A DNA stretch of 64,000 nucleotides from Mycobacterium angelicum. Its GTDB lineage: Bacteria; Actinomycetota; Actinomycetes; Mycobacteriales; Mycobacteriaceae. A program made the translations under genes and the position numbers. This document shows, piece by piece, positions 31,501 to 40,530 of the stretch; the first letter of the stretch is position 1, and each line of letters starts with the position of its first letter. Location: contig NZ_MVHE01000017.1 of the NCBI RefSeq assembly GCF_002086155.1, positions 1 to 64,000 of the forward strand, given 5' to 3'. The notes beneath the pieces are model-generated. The model did no database searches. It was not told where the DNA came from and was given only the letters and a program-made list of their open reading frames with translations.

Positions 31501-34500
31501 AAGAAGCCGGTATTGGCGATGCCGGTGTTCCCGATGCCGGTGTTGAACTTGCCCGGGTTGTCGATGCCGAAGTTCCCGCTGCCGGAATTGCCGATACCGA
31601 CGTTTCCGGTGCCGGAGTTGAACAAGCCGATGTTTCCGGTGCCGGAGTTGAACACGCCGATGTTCCCCGCGCCCGAGTTGAACCCACCGAATCCGGTCTG
31701 GTGCTCTCCGGTGAGTCCGATCCCGACGTTGTAGTTGCCGGTGTTGCCGAAGCCGATGTTGTGGCTGCCGGTGTTGGCGAAACCGAAGTTGTAGCTGCCC
31801 GCGTTGGCCAAGCCCTGGTTGAAGTCGCCCAGGTTGGCCAGGCCGATGTTGTAATTGCCGAGGTTGGCCGCTGCCAGATTGACGGCCAGCGGGGCCCAGC
31901 TGCCCAAGCCCGCCGGCCCGGCCGGGAATGCGGCACCCGTCAGCGCATGGGTCAACACACCCGACACGTTGACATCGACGTTGCCGAAGCCCGACTTGCT
32001 GCCGGGGCCGGCGTTGAAGAAGCCCGACGACGGCCCCGCGGTCGTGTTGCCGAAGCCCGGTACCGGTGGCAGATGCAGCAGCGACAACCGGACAGGCCCC
32101 ACCACGCCGCTGCCCGCGATGTCGAAAGCGGTGTCCGGACTGCCCAATTGGATCGTTATCGAGGGCAGGGTGATGGTGATGTCCGACAGGCCCACCGGAC
32201 CGACGGTGACCAGATCCTGGTTGATGATGTCGAGGGAGACGGAGGGAATCGTGAAGCCCTGCAGTGTCACCGAACCCAGTACCGCGGTGACCGGTATATC
32301 GATGGGCACATGGACGTCGAAGTGCCAGGGGATACCCGCATCGGGCAGGTTGAGCCCCACGTCCAGGGCGATCAGGCCCTGATAATCGCCCCGCCAGAAA
32401 AAGCCGTTGTCGTAGTTGCCGGCGATGAACGCGCCGGTGTTGACGTTGCCGGAGTTCGACACCCCGGTGTTGTAGCTGCCGGTGTTGAAGTATCCGGTGT
32501 TGTAGTCGCCGCGGTTGAGGCCGCCGGTGTTGAAACTGCCCGCATTGAAGTTGCCGAAGTTGAAGCTGCCGGTGTTGAAGATCCCGGTGTTCCCCTGGCC
32601 GATATTGCCGATTCCGAAGTTGTGGCTGCCCGGGTTGCCGATGCCGAGATTGCCTGCGCCGGAGTTGAAGAACCCGATGTTGTTGCTGCCCGAATTGAAC
32701 AGGCCGATGTTGTTGCTGCCCGAGTTGAGGCCGCCCCAGCCGACCTGGTTGTTGCCGGTGAGCCCGATGCCGATGTTGTAGTCGCCGGTGTTGGCGAAGC
32801 CGATGTTGTGGCTTCCGGTGTTGGCGAAGCCGAAGTTGTAGCTGCCCGCGTTGGAGAAACCCTGGTTGAAGTCGCCGATGTCTGCCAAACCCAGGTTGAA
32901 GCGGCCGGCATTGGCCAGACCGTAGTTGAAAACGCCGGTGTTCAGCCCGCCGATATTGGTGCTGGGCGCGCCGCCGTGGAAGAGCTCCGCGGCGTGGCTG
33001 CCGAAGTTGGCCAGACCCGAAAGCGTGTTCCCGGCGTTGTTGAAGCCGGATACGCCCAGCCCAGCGGCCGTATTGAACAGTCCCGACGCGTTGGCGCCGA
33101 TGTTTCCGAAGCCTGAGGCGCTGCCGGTTCCGGTGTTGAAGAAGCCCGACGAGGGCGCGGTGGTCGAGTTTCCGAAGCCCGTCCCCGGCGGGATTCCGAA
33201 GAGGCTGAGCCGGGCGGGTCCGATGCCGGCCGTGACGCTGATGTCGATCGAGGTGTTGGGTCCGCCGACGACGACGGTGGGCAGCGGAGTGGAGAACAGG
33301 ATGTTGATGGGCGGGACGTCGAGCGACGTGATAGTGCCGGCGGTCAGGCCGAGAATCCCGTACGGGACGCTGTTCATGGAGATTCCGTGGAACACGACAT
33401 TGCCGGAATCCACGACGCCTATCGGAATGTTGATGGGAATGCTGACGTTCAGGTGCGCGGTGTATTCCGGGATGTTGATGGAGAATTGGGCCCCGTTTGC
33501 TCCCTGCCAGTCGCCGCGCCAGAAGAAGCCGTTGTTCATGTTGCCCGTATTGAAGGCACCGGTGTTGATATCGCCGGAGTTGCCGACGCCGGTATTGAGG
33601 TTTCCGGAGTTGAAGTAGCCGGTGTTGTGGTCGCCGGCGTTGAAGCTGCCGGTGTTGCCGCTGCCGGTGTTGCCGACGCCCGAGTTCGCGTTGCCGATAT
33701 TGAACAAGCCGGTATTGGCATTGCCCGCGTTGCTGATTCCGGTGTTGAAATTGCCGGGGTTGCCGATGCCCAAATTACCGACGCCGGAGTTTGCGATACC
33801 GATGTTTCCCGAGCCGGAGTTGAAGAAGCCGATGTTGTTGCTGCCCGCGTTGAACAGGCCGAAGTTGCCGTCGCCGGAGTTCAGCCCGCCCACCCCGAAC
33901 CGGCCGTCACCGGTCAGGCCGATGCCGATGTTGTTGCTGCCGGTGTTGGCGATGCCGATGTTGTGGTCGCCGGCGTTGGCGAAGCCGAGGTTGAAGCTGC
34001 CCGCATTGGCCAAGCCTTGGTTGAAATCCCCGAGGTTGGCCGGGCCGAGGTTGAAGTTGCCCAGGTTGGCGTTGCCGAGGTTGAAGCTGCCGGCGTTGCC
34101 GAAGCCCAGGTTCAATGAGACCGGCAGGCCGTGGCTGCTCATGTGGTAGATGCCGGAGACGCTGTTGCCGATGTTCGCGAGGCCCGATGCCGCGGCGCCC
34201 ACGTTTTGCAATCCGGAAATCCCTGATTGCCCGGTGGCGATGTTGAGGAAGCCCGACGCCTTGCTGCCCAGGCCGCCGAAGTTGCCGAAGCCCGATGCGC
34301 TGCCCGTGCCGCTGTTGAAGAAGCCCGACGACGGACCGGTGGTGGTATTGAAAAAGCCTGGCGCTTTTGGGATGTCGATGAAATGGATCGTCAGCGGATC
34401 GACCTGGCCGGTCGCGTTGACATTGATCGCGGTTGTTCCCAGGGTGATCGTCCAGACCGGAATGCTGATCGTCGACGCCGGGATGTCCAGTGGCCCGAAG

Positions 34501-35885
34501 AAGAAGAACTCTATTCCGCCACCGCTGACGGATTGCCTGGGGAAGTAGAAGCCGGGAATTTGAAATTCTGATCCCCCGAAGGTGTATGGCGAATTGAGCA
34601 CGACATTGATCGCCTTGGTCAGCGGCATCGCGGGAATCGTGATCGAGAGGTCCAGCCCGATGAGGTTTTTATAATCGCCGAAGGTCAAGAAGCCGTTGCT
34701 GTAATTCCCCACCACATAGACGCCGGTGTCGTAATTGCCGATGTTGTAGAAGCCGGTGTTGAAATCGCCGAAGTTGGAGAAGCCGGTGTTGTACCTGCCC
34801 GCGTTGTAGAAACCGGTGTTGCCGTCGCCGCTGTTTTGGAAGCCGGTGTTGAAACTGCCGGCGTTGAAGAAGCCGGTGTTGGCACTGCCGGCGTTGAGGA
34901 AGCCGGTGTTGAAGCTGCCGCTGTTGAGCCAGCCCCCGTTGAAGTTGCCGGGGTTGCCGATGCCCCAGTTTCCGCTGCCCGAGTTGAAGAGTCCGATGTT
35001 GTTGTTGCCGGAGTTGAACAAGCCGATGTTGCCACGGCCCGAGTTGAACCCGCCGGCGAAATTGATGCCGATCTGGTTGTCGCCGGTGAGCCCGACGCCA
35101 ATGTTGTGGGTGCCGAGGTTGGCGATGCCGATGTTGTGGTTGCCGTTGTTGGCGATGCCGACGTTGAAATTGCCCGAGTTCCCGATGCCCTGGTTGAAGG
35201 TGCCCAGGTTGGCCGGTCCGAGGTTGAAACTGCCCAGGTTGGCCGAACCCAGGTTGAAGCTGCCGAAGTTGCCGACGCCGAAGTTCTGCACGCCGGTGTT
35301 CGCGAAGCTGCCGCCGATGAGTGCCGGTACGACGGATGCCAGGCCGGGAATCCGCTCGACGACGTCGACCAGGGCGTTCCACGGAATGGTCAGCGCCGAA
35401 ACGATCTGCTCGGCGGTGGTGTTGTAGGCGAACAGCGCCGCCAGGTCCTGGGCCCAGATCTGCTCGTACTGGGCTTCGATGGCCGCGATCGCCGGGGCGT
35501 TGAGTCCCAGCCAATTCGACCGGGCCAGCACTGACAGCAGCGTGCGGTTGGCGGCGACGGCCGCCGGGTGCACCGTGGCGGCGACGGCCGCCTCGTAGGC
35601 GTCCACAGCGGCTTTGGCCTGGGCGGCCGCGTGCCCGGCTTGCGCCGCGGCGATGACCAGCCAGTCGAGATAAGGCGTGGCCGCAGCCGTCATGGCAATC
35701 GACGCCGCTCCGCGCCATAGGTCACCGGCCAGGCCCGAGGCGGCCGACCCGAACGACGCCGCTGCCGTCTCCAACTCGGCGGCCAACTCTTCCCACGTCG
35801 TCGCGGCAGCCACCATCGGCCCCGAACCCAAGCCGGTATACATCCGCCGGGAGTTGATTTCGGGTGGCAGTGTCACGAAACTCAT
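28587..35885 (-). CDS. Giant PPE family protein, MPTR subfamily (2432 residues)
   Basis: Second PPE-MPTR protein, in tandem with and upstream of the 3518-residue one. The PPE domain starts MSFVTLPPEINSRRMYTGLG and has the WxG motif in LWRGAASIAM; the helical end is QYEQIWAQDLAALFAYN. After a short linker (IPGLASVVPALIGG) the MPTR region is built from six supramodules of fairly constant size, each with a pentapeptide array, a hinge such as [10 protein letters not shown], a beta-rich spacer and a [24 protein letters not shown] block. Base composition and repeat type match the neighbour, so the pair probably arose by duplication and module shuffling. It is probably an ESX-5 substrate on the cell surface. 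A stable hairpin (35945-35970) separates it from the aldose epimerase gene. Confidence 0.95.
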   Translation of the reverse strand: MSFVTLPPEINSRRMYTGLGSGPMVAAATTWEELAAELETAAASFGSAASGLAGDLWRGAASIAMTAAATPYLDWLVIAAAQAGHAAAQAKAAVDAYEAAVAATVHPAAVAANRTLLSVLARSNWLGLNAPAIAAIEAQYEQIWAQDLAALFAYNTTAEQIVSALTIPWNALVDVVERIPGLASVVPALIGGSFANTGVQNFGVGNFGSFNLGSANLGSFNLGPANLGTFNQGIGNSGNFNVGIANNGNHNIGIANLGTHNIGVGLTGDNQIGINFAGGFNSGRGNIGLFNSGNNNIGLFNSGSGNWGIGNPGNFNGGWLNSGSFNTGFLNAGSANTGFFNAGSFNTGFQNSGDGNTGFYNAGRYNTGFSNFGDFNTGFYNIGNYDTGVYVVGNYSNGFLTFGDYKNLIGLDLSITIPAMPLTKAINVVLNSPYTFGGSEFQIPGFYFPRQSVSGGGIEFFFFGPLDIPASTISIPVWTITLGTTAINVNATGQVDPLTIHFIDIPKAPGFFNTTTGPSSGFFNSGTGSASGFGNFGGLGSKASGFLNIATGQSGISGLQNVGAAASGLANIGNSVSGIYHMSSHGLPVSLNLGFGNAGSFNLGNANLGNFNLGPANLGDFNQGLANAGSFNLGFANAGDHNIGIANTGSNNIGIGLTGDGRFGVGGLNSGDGNFGLFNAGSNNIGFFNSGSGNIGIANSGVGNLGIGNPGNFNTGISNAGNANTGLFNIGNANSGVGNTGSGNTGSFNAGDHNTGYFNSGNLNTGVGNSGDINTGAFNTGNMNNGFFWRGDWQGANGAQFSINIPEYTAHLNVSIPINIPIGVVDSGNVVFHGISMNSVPYGILGLTAGTITSLDVPPINILFSTPLPTVVVGGPNTSIDISVTAGIGPARLSLFGIPPGTGFGNSTTAPSSGFFNTGTGSASGFGNIGANASGLFNTAAGLGVSGFNNAGNTLSGLANFGSHAAELFHGGAPSTNIGGLNTGVFNYGLANAGRFNLGLADIGDFNQGFSNAGSYNFGFANTGSHNIGFANTGDYNIGIGLTGNNQVGWGGLNSGSNNIGLFNSGSNNIGFFNSGAGNLGIGNPGSHNFGIGNIGQGNTGIFNTGSFNFGNFNAGSFNTGGLNRGDYNTGYFNTGSYNTGVSNSGNVNTGAFIAGNYDNGFFWRGDYQGLIALDVGLNLPDAGIPWHFDVHVPIDIPVTAVLGSVTLQGFTIPSVSLDIINQDLVTVGPVGLSDITITLPSITIQLGSPDTAFDIAGSGVVGPVRLSLLHLPPVPGFGNTTAGPSSGFFNAGPGSKSGFGNVDVNVSGVLTHALTGAAFPAGPAGLGSWAPLAVNLAAANLGNYNIGLANLGDFNQGLANAGSYNFGFANTGSHNIGFGNTGNYNVGIGLTGEHQTGFGGFNSGAGNIGVFNSGTGNIGLFNSGTGNVGIGNSGSGNFGIDNPGKFNTGIGNTGIANTGFFNAGNINMGVGNTGNYNTGNFNAGSTNTGSFNAGNLNTGYFNSGDLNTGVCNSGNLNTGAFNAGNMDNGFFWKEDSHGLLGAGYALHIPEIGFGFDIGIPLNIPVSVELGSLIIAPFHLAPLGVHFATNFLPDISVSGISIPQIQTDLPTVQLLIGGPDTSFEVITHAGIGPIDIPLLDIRPTADFANSTTGPSSGFFNSGSGSSSGFGNIGINSGFFNLATHGLGNSGFQNAGTLQSGFANWGNAISGVLGTGPADFTPAFASGFATEEFGLTVGSFNLGPVNLGSFNFGSANSGSYNVGFVNIGNHNYGFTNTGSYNIGFANTGSHNIGIGLTGDGQVGIGGLNTGCNNIGLFNSGSNNIGFFNSGSGNFGILNSGSQNAGLANTGTANTGFFNVGNVNSGIGNTGNYNTGNFNAGSANTGSLNTGDYNTGYLNSGNYNTGLANSGDINTGAFISGNMNDGLFWRGDREGLFSFSYAINIPEIPAHLDVKIPLNIPITGDMTPLTVHSIYIGAPSVHMNVLHLGVEVGASGYFGPIAIPDIVLSLDGPLQLVVGGPDYVLEITGTAGVGPISLPLLNIPAAPGFGNSTTGPASGFFNSGTGSASGFGNFGANISGLFNSLAANSQAAGHISGVLNAGALQSGALNLGNSVSGLLNTSTLDLATPALLSGVGCTDIGHLLGHFNLGSDNAGSFNLGPDNSGSFNLGFWNSGSYNLGFVNAGSHNFGLGNTGSGNIGIGLTGNNQFGIGGFNSGAGNFGLFNSGVANIGFGNSGTGNIGFFNSGTGNFGIGNSGNYNLGISNTGSSNTGFFNSGNHNLGFNNAGSFNKGAFNPGDHNLGLGNTGDDNMGAFISGDGNNGLLWRGAGRGQISLSYNVVLPTIPYTWELDTPPYIPILGTVGPLTLHAVDIFIPIHIVISQNLGLPDIPVYETYASVTIPDTSLFPATPLDFSYLLPYHLQGAGGFGPFKFGF

Positions 35886-35944
35886 GCGCTGCGCCCAGCC
35901 TTGCCTTCAGGTGTCCGATAACGCGCCTCTGCAAGCGCGGAGCT

Positions 35945-35970
35945 CTTGCTCCGGATAGTACCGGAGCAAG
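35945..35970 (-). terminator. Hairpin between aldose epimerase and PPE genes
   Basis: CTTGCTCCGG (35945-35954) and CCGGAGCAAG (35961-35970) form a perfect 10-base stem with a 6-base loop, placed after the epimerase stop and 60 bases before the PPE start. No T-tract follows, which is common for mycobacterial terminators; it could instead be an operator. Confidence 0.5.
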
Positions 35971-35989
35971 CGTTCCGGCCCATAGCCTT

Positions 35990-36883
35990 TCAGCAGGCGC
36001 GGATGCGGAACACCGCGGTGGCCGGCTGGCCGGGAGGTGCCGTCCGATAGCCGCCGCGGCGCAGCGCGTCGGTCGGTGCGGCCATCGGCTCGAAGCAGAT
36101 CAGGTCCTCACCGGGCGGTGCGAAGATCTGCGCGGCCGGGTATCCGCGTTCGAAATGAACTTCGAGGCGGCGGCCCCCGCCGGCCACCGCGAATACCGCG
36201 CCGTCCTCGACTTCGTCGTACGCGTCGTCGAAAGCCTTCGCCCCCAATTGTTCTGACCTCGGTGCACAGACCGACGTCTCGCCGGTGGGCAGTCCCCGCT
36301 GATCCAGTGACAGGTGGCGCAGCCGCGGTGTCTCGATGACCCACTGGCTGCGCGCCGCCTCCGGCAGGTGCAGATACGGGTGGAATCCGAAGCACAGTGG
36401 CACGGCCGCGTCACCGGTCGCGGTCACCGTGGTGCGTATTGTCAGCGTCCGTTCGTGCAGCCGGATCGTCACCGCGAGCACGTGGGGAAAGGGGAAACTG
36501 GCCAGCAACCCGGGGTCGGCGCCAAAGTCCAGCTCGGCGGCCAGCTCGTCGGGCGATTCCGACGTCACCCGCCAGCCCGGATAGGCGGCCAGCACACCGT
36601 GGATGGGCAACCCGGCCGGGTCGGGACGAACCCCGTTATGGCCCGGAACCAGGGTGGTCGTCACGTTCTCGGCGGTATACGTATCCCCGCCCAGCCGATT
36701 GGCCCAGGGATACAGGATCGGGATCCCCATCGTCTTGCCGTCGCTCAGGTAGGCGTCCAGGCCGCGTCGCTGCCCGAGTAATTCCGCCCCCGAATCGTCC
36801 AGCGAGGTGCCAATCATGCCTGCTTGGGGCACAAATTGCGCCGTCGTCGACGACGACCGATCGCGCAGCGTGACGACATGCAC
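35990..36883 (-). CDS. Aldose 1-epimerase (mutarotase) family protein
   Basis: Galactose mutarotase-like beta-sandwich protein, 297 residues, expected to interconvert alpha and beta anomers of a hexose or hexose phosphate. Visible family motifs are ILYPWANRLGGDTY (sugar-binding Asn-Arg), LPIHGVLAAYPGW (first catalytic His region), CFGFHPYLHLPEA (second His) and ICFEPMAAPTDAL near the C terminus, with the catalytic Glu. The start is GTG at 36883. No signal peptide. It stands alone on the minus strand between the PPE genes and the small gene, and has no H37Rv counterpart that I recall at this location. Confidence 0.88.
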   Translation of the reverse strand: MHVVTLRDRSSSTTAQFVPQAGMIGTSLDDSGAELLGQRRGLDAYLSDGKTMGIPILYPWANRLGGDTYTAENVTTTLVPGHNGVRPDPAGLPIHGVLAAYPGWRVTSESPDELAAELDFGADPGLLASFPFPHVLAVTIRLHERTLTIRTTVTATGDAAVPLCFGFHPYLHLPEAARSQWVIETPRLRHLSLDQRGLPTGETSVCAPRSEQLGAKAFDDAYDEVEDGAVFAVAGGGRRLEVHFERGYPAAQIFAPPGEDLICFEPMAAPTDALRRGGYRTAPPGQPATAVFRIRAC

Positions 36884-37065
36884 ATGGCCAGCCTAGGGCT
36901 AGCCCGAGCGGGTGGCGCCTCAGGCAACCGCGTAGACCGCCGCGAGATGTGACGGGCGTCATACGCCCCCTCGCCGGGCAAATCTACGCATCTTTGCCGA
37001 TGGGTTTCGGATCGCCGGATCGCACAGTGGAAAGCACGTGAAAGTTGATGGAAGGAATGTCCCCC

Positions 37066-37233
37066 GTGAAAAGAGTCGCACCGAAGGGCAACGGCCGCGT
37101 GTCCCGGATTCGCTCGCTGCTGAAACTGTCGTCCGACGACGTCTCGGCGCGTGATGGACGGGTCAAGGACTGCCCGCGGCGCTACGACTACCTCGAGCAG
37201 GCCGGCATGGCCCGCGCTGCCGAGCGGCTTTGA
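37066..37233 (+). CDS. Possible small basic protein (55 residues)
   Basis: A short reading frame starting VKRVAPKGNGRVSRIRSLL and ending YLEQAGMARAAERL. GTG at 37066 lies 9 bases after GGAAGGA, an excellent Shine-Dalgarno sequence; ATGs at 37048 and 37057 are too close to it. The N-terminal half is strongly basic and the C-terminal half amphipathic. It stops 3 bases before the stop of the convergent cyclase-LuxR gene. No family is recognised; the ribosome binding site is the main argument that it is real. Confidence 0.4.
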   Translation: MKRVAPKGNGRVSRIRSLLKLSSDDVSARDGRVKDCPRRYDYLEQAGMARAAERL

Positions 37234-37236
37234 CCG

Positions 37237-40200
37237 TCAGGTGCGGCCGGCCGCGGCCCGGGCGAGTTGGACGCGGGAGGTGAAGCCGAGCTTGTTGTAG
37301 ACGTGGGTTAGGTGGGTTTGCACCGTCCGCGGTGAGACGAACAGCCGCGTCGCAATGTCCTTGTTCGCCAGCCCCTCACTGACCAGCCGTACCACGTCGA
37401 TCTCGGTAGGCGTCAGCGACTCCCAACCGGTGGTCGGCCGTTTCCGCCAGCCGTGACCGCGTTGCGCGTAGGCGATCGCGTCGTCGGTCGACAGACCTAT
37501 ACCCTCGGCCCATGCGGCGTCGAAGTCCTTGCGGTCCAGGGCATCTTGCAGCGCCGCTAATGTCGTGTCGTACTCTGGCTGATGAATCGCGAAGCGCACC
37601 AATCCCATTCGCTGCCGAATAGCTTCGGCCGCCCCGAAAAGCCGCGTCGCTTCCCGGTGGTCGCCGGTGTGGGCGGCCCCCGCGGCGAGAATCTCCAACA
37701 GATCGGCAAGGTCAACCTGTGCGCCACTATCGGCCGCGCACGAGATCGCCTGGTGCGCATCGCGGTCGGCTTCGTCGTGTTTACCCTCGGCGATCGCGAT
37801 CCGGGCGCGGGTGGCCAGCGCCGACATCAGGTGCCGGCCTGTCATCGACTGCACGGCTTCGTCGCACCAGCGGCGAGCCAACACCAAGTCTCCCGCCGCA
37901 AAAGCAACCTGGGCATTGACCGTGCGCTGGGCCGCCGCCGATTGCGGTATGGACAGACTCAAGTTCTGCCAGGCCGCCTCGCCCGCGGCTTTCGCCGTCG
38001 CGATGTCGCCGGCGGCCAGCGCCGTCGTGGTCAGGGCGGAGTAGCCCATACCCGCGAAATAGGCGCCCAGCCCGGCGGACTCGAGCGCTGCGTCGGCGGC
38101 CGTCTGGGCCGCGTCCAGCTCGCCCCGAAATGCCCGCGCGAAGGCCAGCCCCTGCAGGCAATTGGCCATGTGCACCATGTCCTGTGCGGCCTCGGCCTCC
38201 AGGCAGACCTCAAGGAACTGGGCCGCGGCGTCGGTCAGGTCGCCGCGCATGAGATGAGCGAACCCGAGGCAACAACGGCACCACCGCGAATCAGCTTGGC
38301 TGCCAATCGCATTCGCCAGCTCGCGCCCCTCTTCGGCGGCGGTGCGCGCCGCCAGCGGGTAACCCGCCACGAGCGCATCGGCCGCCTGAAAGGTGAGGAT
38401 CTGGGCCAGTCGCCACCGATCGTTCAAATCGCGGGCCAGCCCGACCGCTTCGGCGAAGTACGGGGCAGCCGCCGCCGGGCCGGCCGCCACGACGGCGGTC
38501 AAGCCGCAGGCGGTGAGCGCCCTGGCCAGCACGCCCGGATCGTCGAGCTCGCGCGCCACCGTCAGCGCGCGCTGGGCCTCGTCCATGCCTGCGGCGGCGT
38601 CGACGAAGATGTCCAGTACCGACTTGTCGGCAAGCGCCCGGGCACGCACCGCGGGCGACACCTCGAGGTGGTCGAAGTCGGTGTCGCCAAGAATCGTGTC
38701 GAACCAGGATCTGCCCTCGTGGATGCACCCCCGCGTCATCCACACCGGTAGCAGTGAGGAAGCCAGACTCAGGGCGACTTCGGTTTCGGCATTGTCGAGG
38801 CTCCACCCGAACGCGGCCCGCAGGTTGTCGATCTGGGTTTCGGCGTGGTCGAGGTGGTGCGGGTAATCAGGGCTGCCCGGGTTGTCGAGCAGACTGGCCA
38901 ACGCGGCGTAGTGGTCACGATGACGAGTGCGGATGACGTCGGCCTCGCCGGCCTCGCAAAGCTTTTCCAGCGCGTAGTCGCGGATCGTCTCGCAGACGCG
39001 GTAGCAGGTCCGGCCGCGTCGTTGGTCGGTCATCAACAGCGATCTGTCCACCAGCAGCGTGAGCTCGTCGAGGACTTGATAGCGCTGCACCGAAGCAGTG
39101 GGGGGACCGTCGCAGGCCACGGCCTGTGCGTCCTCGAGCAAGAAGTAACCGGCCAGCACCGCCAGCCGGCGGAAAAGGATCCGCTCCTGCTCGGTGAGAA
39201 GCTCGTGTGACCAATCCACCGACGCCCACAGTGTTTGCTGACGTCGCACTGTGGTACGGGCGCCACCCGTGAGCAGCTGGAACCGGTGCTGCAAACCATC
39301 GAGAATCTCGTCCAGCGACAACGACCGCACCCGCGCCGCCGCCAGTTCGATGGCCAGCGGCAAACTTTCCAGGCGACAACAGATCTCGGTTACCAGGGCG
39401 CGATTGTCGTCGGTCAGTTCGAAGTCAGGCCGCACCAGGCGGGCGCGGTGGGCAAACATCTGTACGGCTTCGTCGTTGAGCGACAGCGGCAACACCCGGT
39501 AACTCACCTCACCCGGGACCCGGATCGGTTCGCGACTAGTCGCCAAGAACCTCACGTCCGGACAGGCTTCGGCCACTGCCAAGACGAAGGCGGCCACCGC
39601 GTCGAGCAGATGTTCACAGTTGTCCAGCACCACCAGGATCTGACGAGTGCCGAGCGATTTCAGCACGGTGTCCACCGGTTGCCGGCCCGGCAGGTGGTGC
39701 AGGTCGAGCGCACGCGCGACCGTCAGCGGTACCAGATCGGGATCTGCGACCGGTGCCAAATCCACATACCAAGCGCTGCCGAACTCGCCGGCAACCTGAT
39801 CCACCAGCTGCACCGCCAGCCGGGTCTTGCCCACTCCGCCCGCGCCGATCAGGGTAACCAGCCGGTTTTCGGCAAGTAATCGGTGTACCTCGCCGAGTTG
39901 CGTGCCGCGGCCGACGAACTGGGTCAGATTCACCGGGAAGCCATGGGACACGGCGTCATTGGCAACGCGAAGCGGTGGGAACTCGACCGGTAGATCGGGA
40001 TGGCACAGCTGCAGCACCCGCTCGGGGCGCGGCAGATCACGCAGCTGATGAGTGCCCAGATCGAGCAGCCACGCCGCTTCCGGCAGCCGGTCGATGACGA
40101 TGCTTTCGGTGGCGCTGGACAGTACTGTCTGGCCGCCGTGTGCCAGGTCGCGCAGCCGCGCGGTCCGGTTGATGGTCGGTCCGGCATAGTTGCCCTCGTC

Positions 40201-40512
40201 GCGCAGCCGCACCTCGCCGGTGTGCAGGCCGATGCGCAACCGGATGGGTGCCAGCGGTGCCCGCTGCAGATCCAGCGCCGCGGCCACCGCATGGGACGCG
40301 AGCGGGAAGGCGATCACGAAACTGTCGCCCTCGCCCTGTTCGACCGGCCGTACTCCGTCGTGGGCCGCCACCACTTCGGCCAGCGCGTCATCCAGTCGCG
40401 CGACGGCGGCGCTCATCTCGTCGGGCCGGCTGTCCCACAGGCGCGTGGAACCCTCGACGTCAGCCAGCAGCAACGTCACCGTGCCCTGCGGTAGCAAATC
40501 GCCCACGCCCAC
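37237..40512 (-). CDS. Class III adenylate cyclase - NB-ARC-type ATPase - LuxR HTH regulator (Rv0386-like)
   Basis: Multidomain protein of 1091 residues. The N-terminal class III cyclase domain (about 10-165) has the metal Asp residues in LLLADVEGSTRLW and GEGDSFVIAF. The substrate-specifying residues are Gln (in PVEQGEGD) and Asn (in YAGPTINRTARL) instead of Lys and Asp, the same QN substitution reported for H37Rv Rv0386. The central ATPase has Walker A LIGAGGVGKTRLAVQL and Walker B ILVVLDNCEHLLDA, followed by TPR-like helices. The C-terminal LuxR HTH reads LTPTEIDVVRLVSEGLANKD then SPRTVQTHLTHVYNKLGF. It probably couples nucleotide signalling to transcription. It is the last gene of a unit with the flavohemoglobin (18-base gap) and GAP-family gene. 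Confidence 0.93.
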   Translation of the reverse strand: MGVGDLLPQGTVTLLLADVEGSTRLWDSRPDEMSAAVARLDDALAEVVAAHDGVRPVEQGEGDSFVIAFPLASHAVAAALDLQRAPLAPIRLRIGLHTGEVRLRDEGNYAGPTINRTARLRDLAHGGQTVLSSATESIVIDRLPEAAWLLDLGTHQLRDLPRPERVLQLCHPDLPVEFPPLRVANDAVSHGFPVNLTQFVGRGTQLGEVHRLLAENRLVTLIGAGGVGKTRLAVQLVDQVAGEFGSAWYVDLAPVADPDLVPLTVARALDLHHLPGRQPVDTVLKSLGTRQILVVLDNCEHLLDAVAAFVLAVAEACPDVRFLATSREPIRVPGEVSYRVLPLSLNDEAVQMFAHRARLVRPDFELTDDNRALVTEICCRLESLPLAIELAAARVRSLSLDEILDGLQHRFQLLTGGARTTVRRQQTLWASVDWSHELLTEQERILFRRLAVLAGYFLLEDAQAVACDGPPTASVQRYQVLDELTLLVDRSLLMTDQRRGRTCYRVCETIRDYALEKLCEAGEADVIRTRHRDHYAALASLLDNPGSPDYPHHLDHAETQIDNLRAAFGWSLDNAETEVALSLASSLLPVWMTRGCIHEGRSWFDTILGDTDFDHLEVSPAVRARALADKSVLDIFVDAAAGMDEAQRALTVARELDDPGVLARALTACGLTAVVAAGPAAAAPYFAEAVGLARDLNDRWRLAQILTFQAADALVAGYPLAARTAAEEGRELANAIGSQADSRWCRCCLGFAHLMRGDLTDAAAQFLEVCLEAEAAQDMVHMANCLQGLAFARAFRGELDAAQTAADAALESAGLGAYFAGMGYSALTTTALAAGDIATAKAAGEAAWQNLSLSIPQSAAAQRTVNAQVAFAAGDLVLARRWCDEAVQSMTGRHLMSALATRARIAIAEGKHDEADRDAHQAISCAADSGAQVDLADLLEILAAGAAHTGDHREATRLFGAAEAIRQRMGLVRFAIHQPEYDTTLAALQDALDRKDFDAAWAEGIGLSTDDAIAYAQRGHGWRKRPTTGWESLTPTEIDVVRLVSEGLANKDIATRLFVSPRTVQTHLTHVYNKLGFTSRVQLARAAAGRT

Positions 40513-40530
40513 TCGCTCCTCGGACGCACT

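Noticed and set aside
17896..35885. Periodic repeats resembling a CRISPR or satellite array
   Set aside because: The periodicity is codon-based (pentapeptide repeats) inside open PPE frames; there are no constant repeats with unique spacers and no cas genes.
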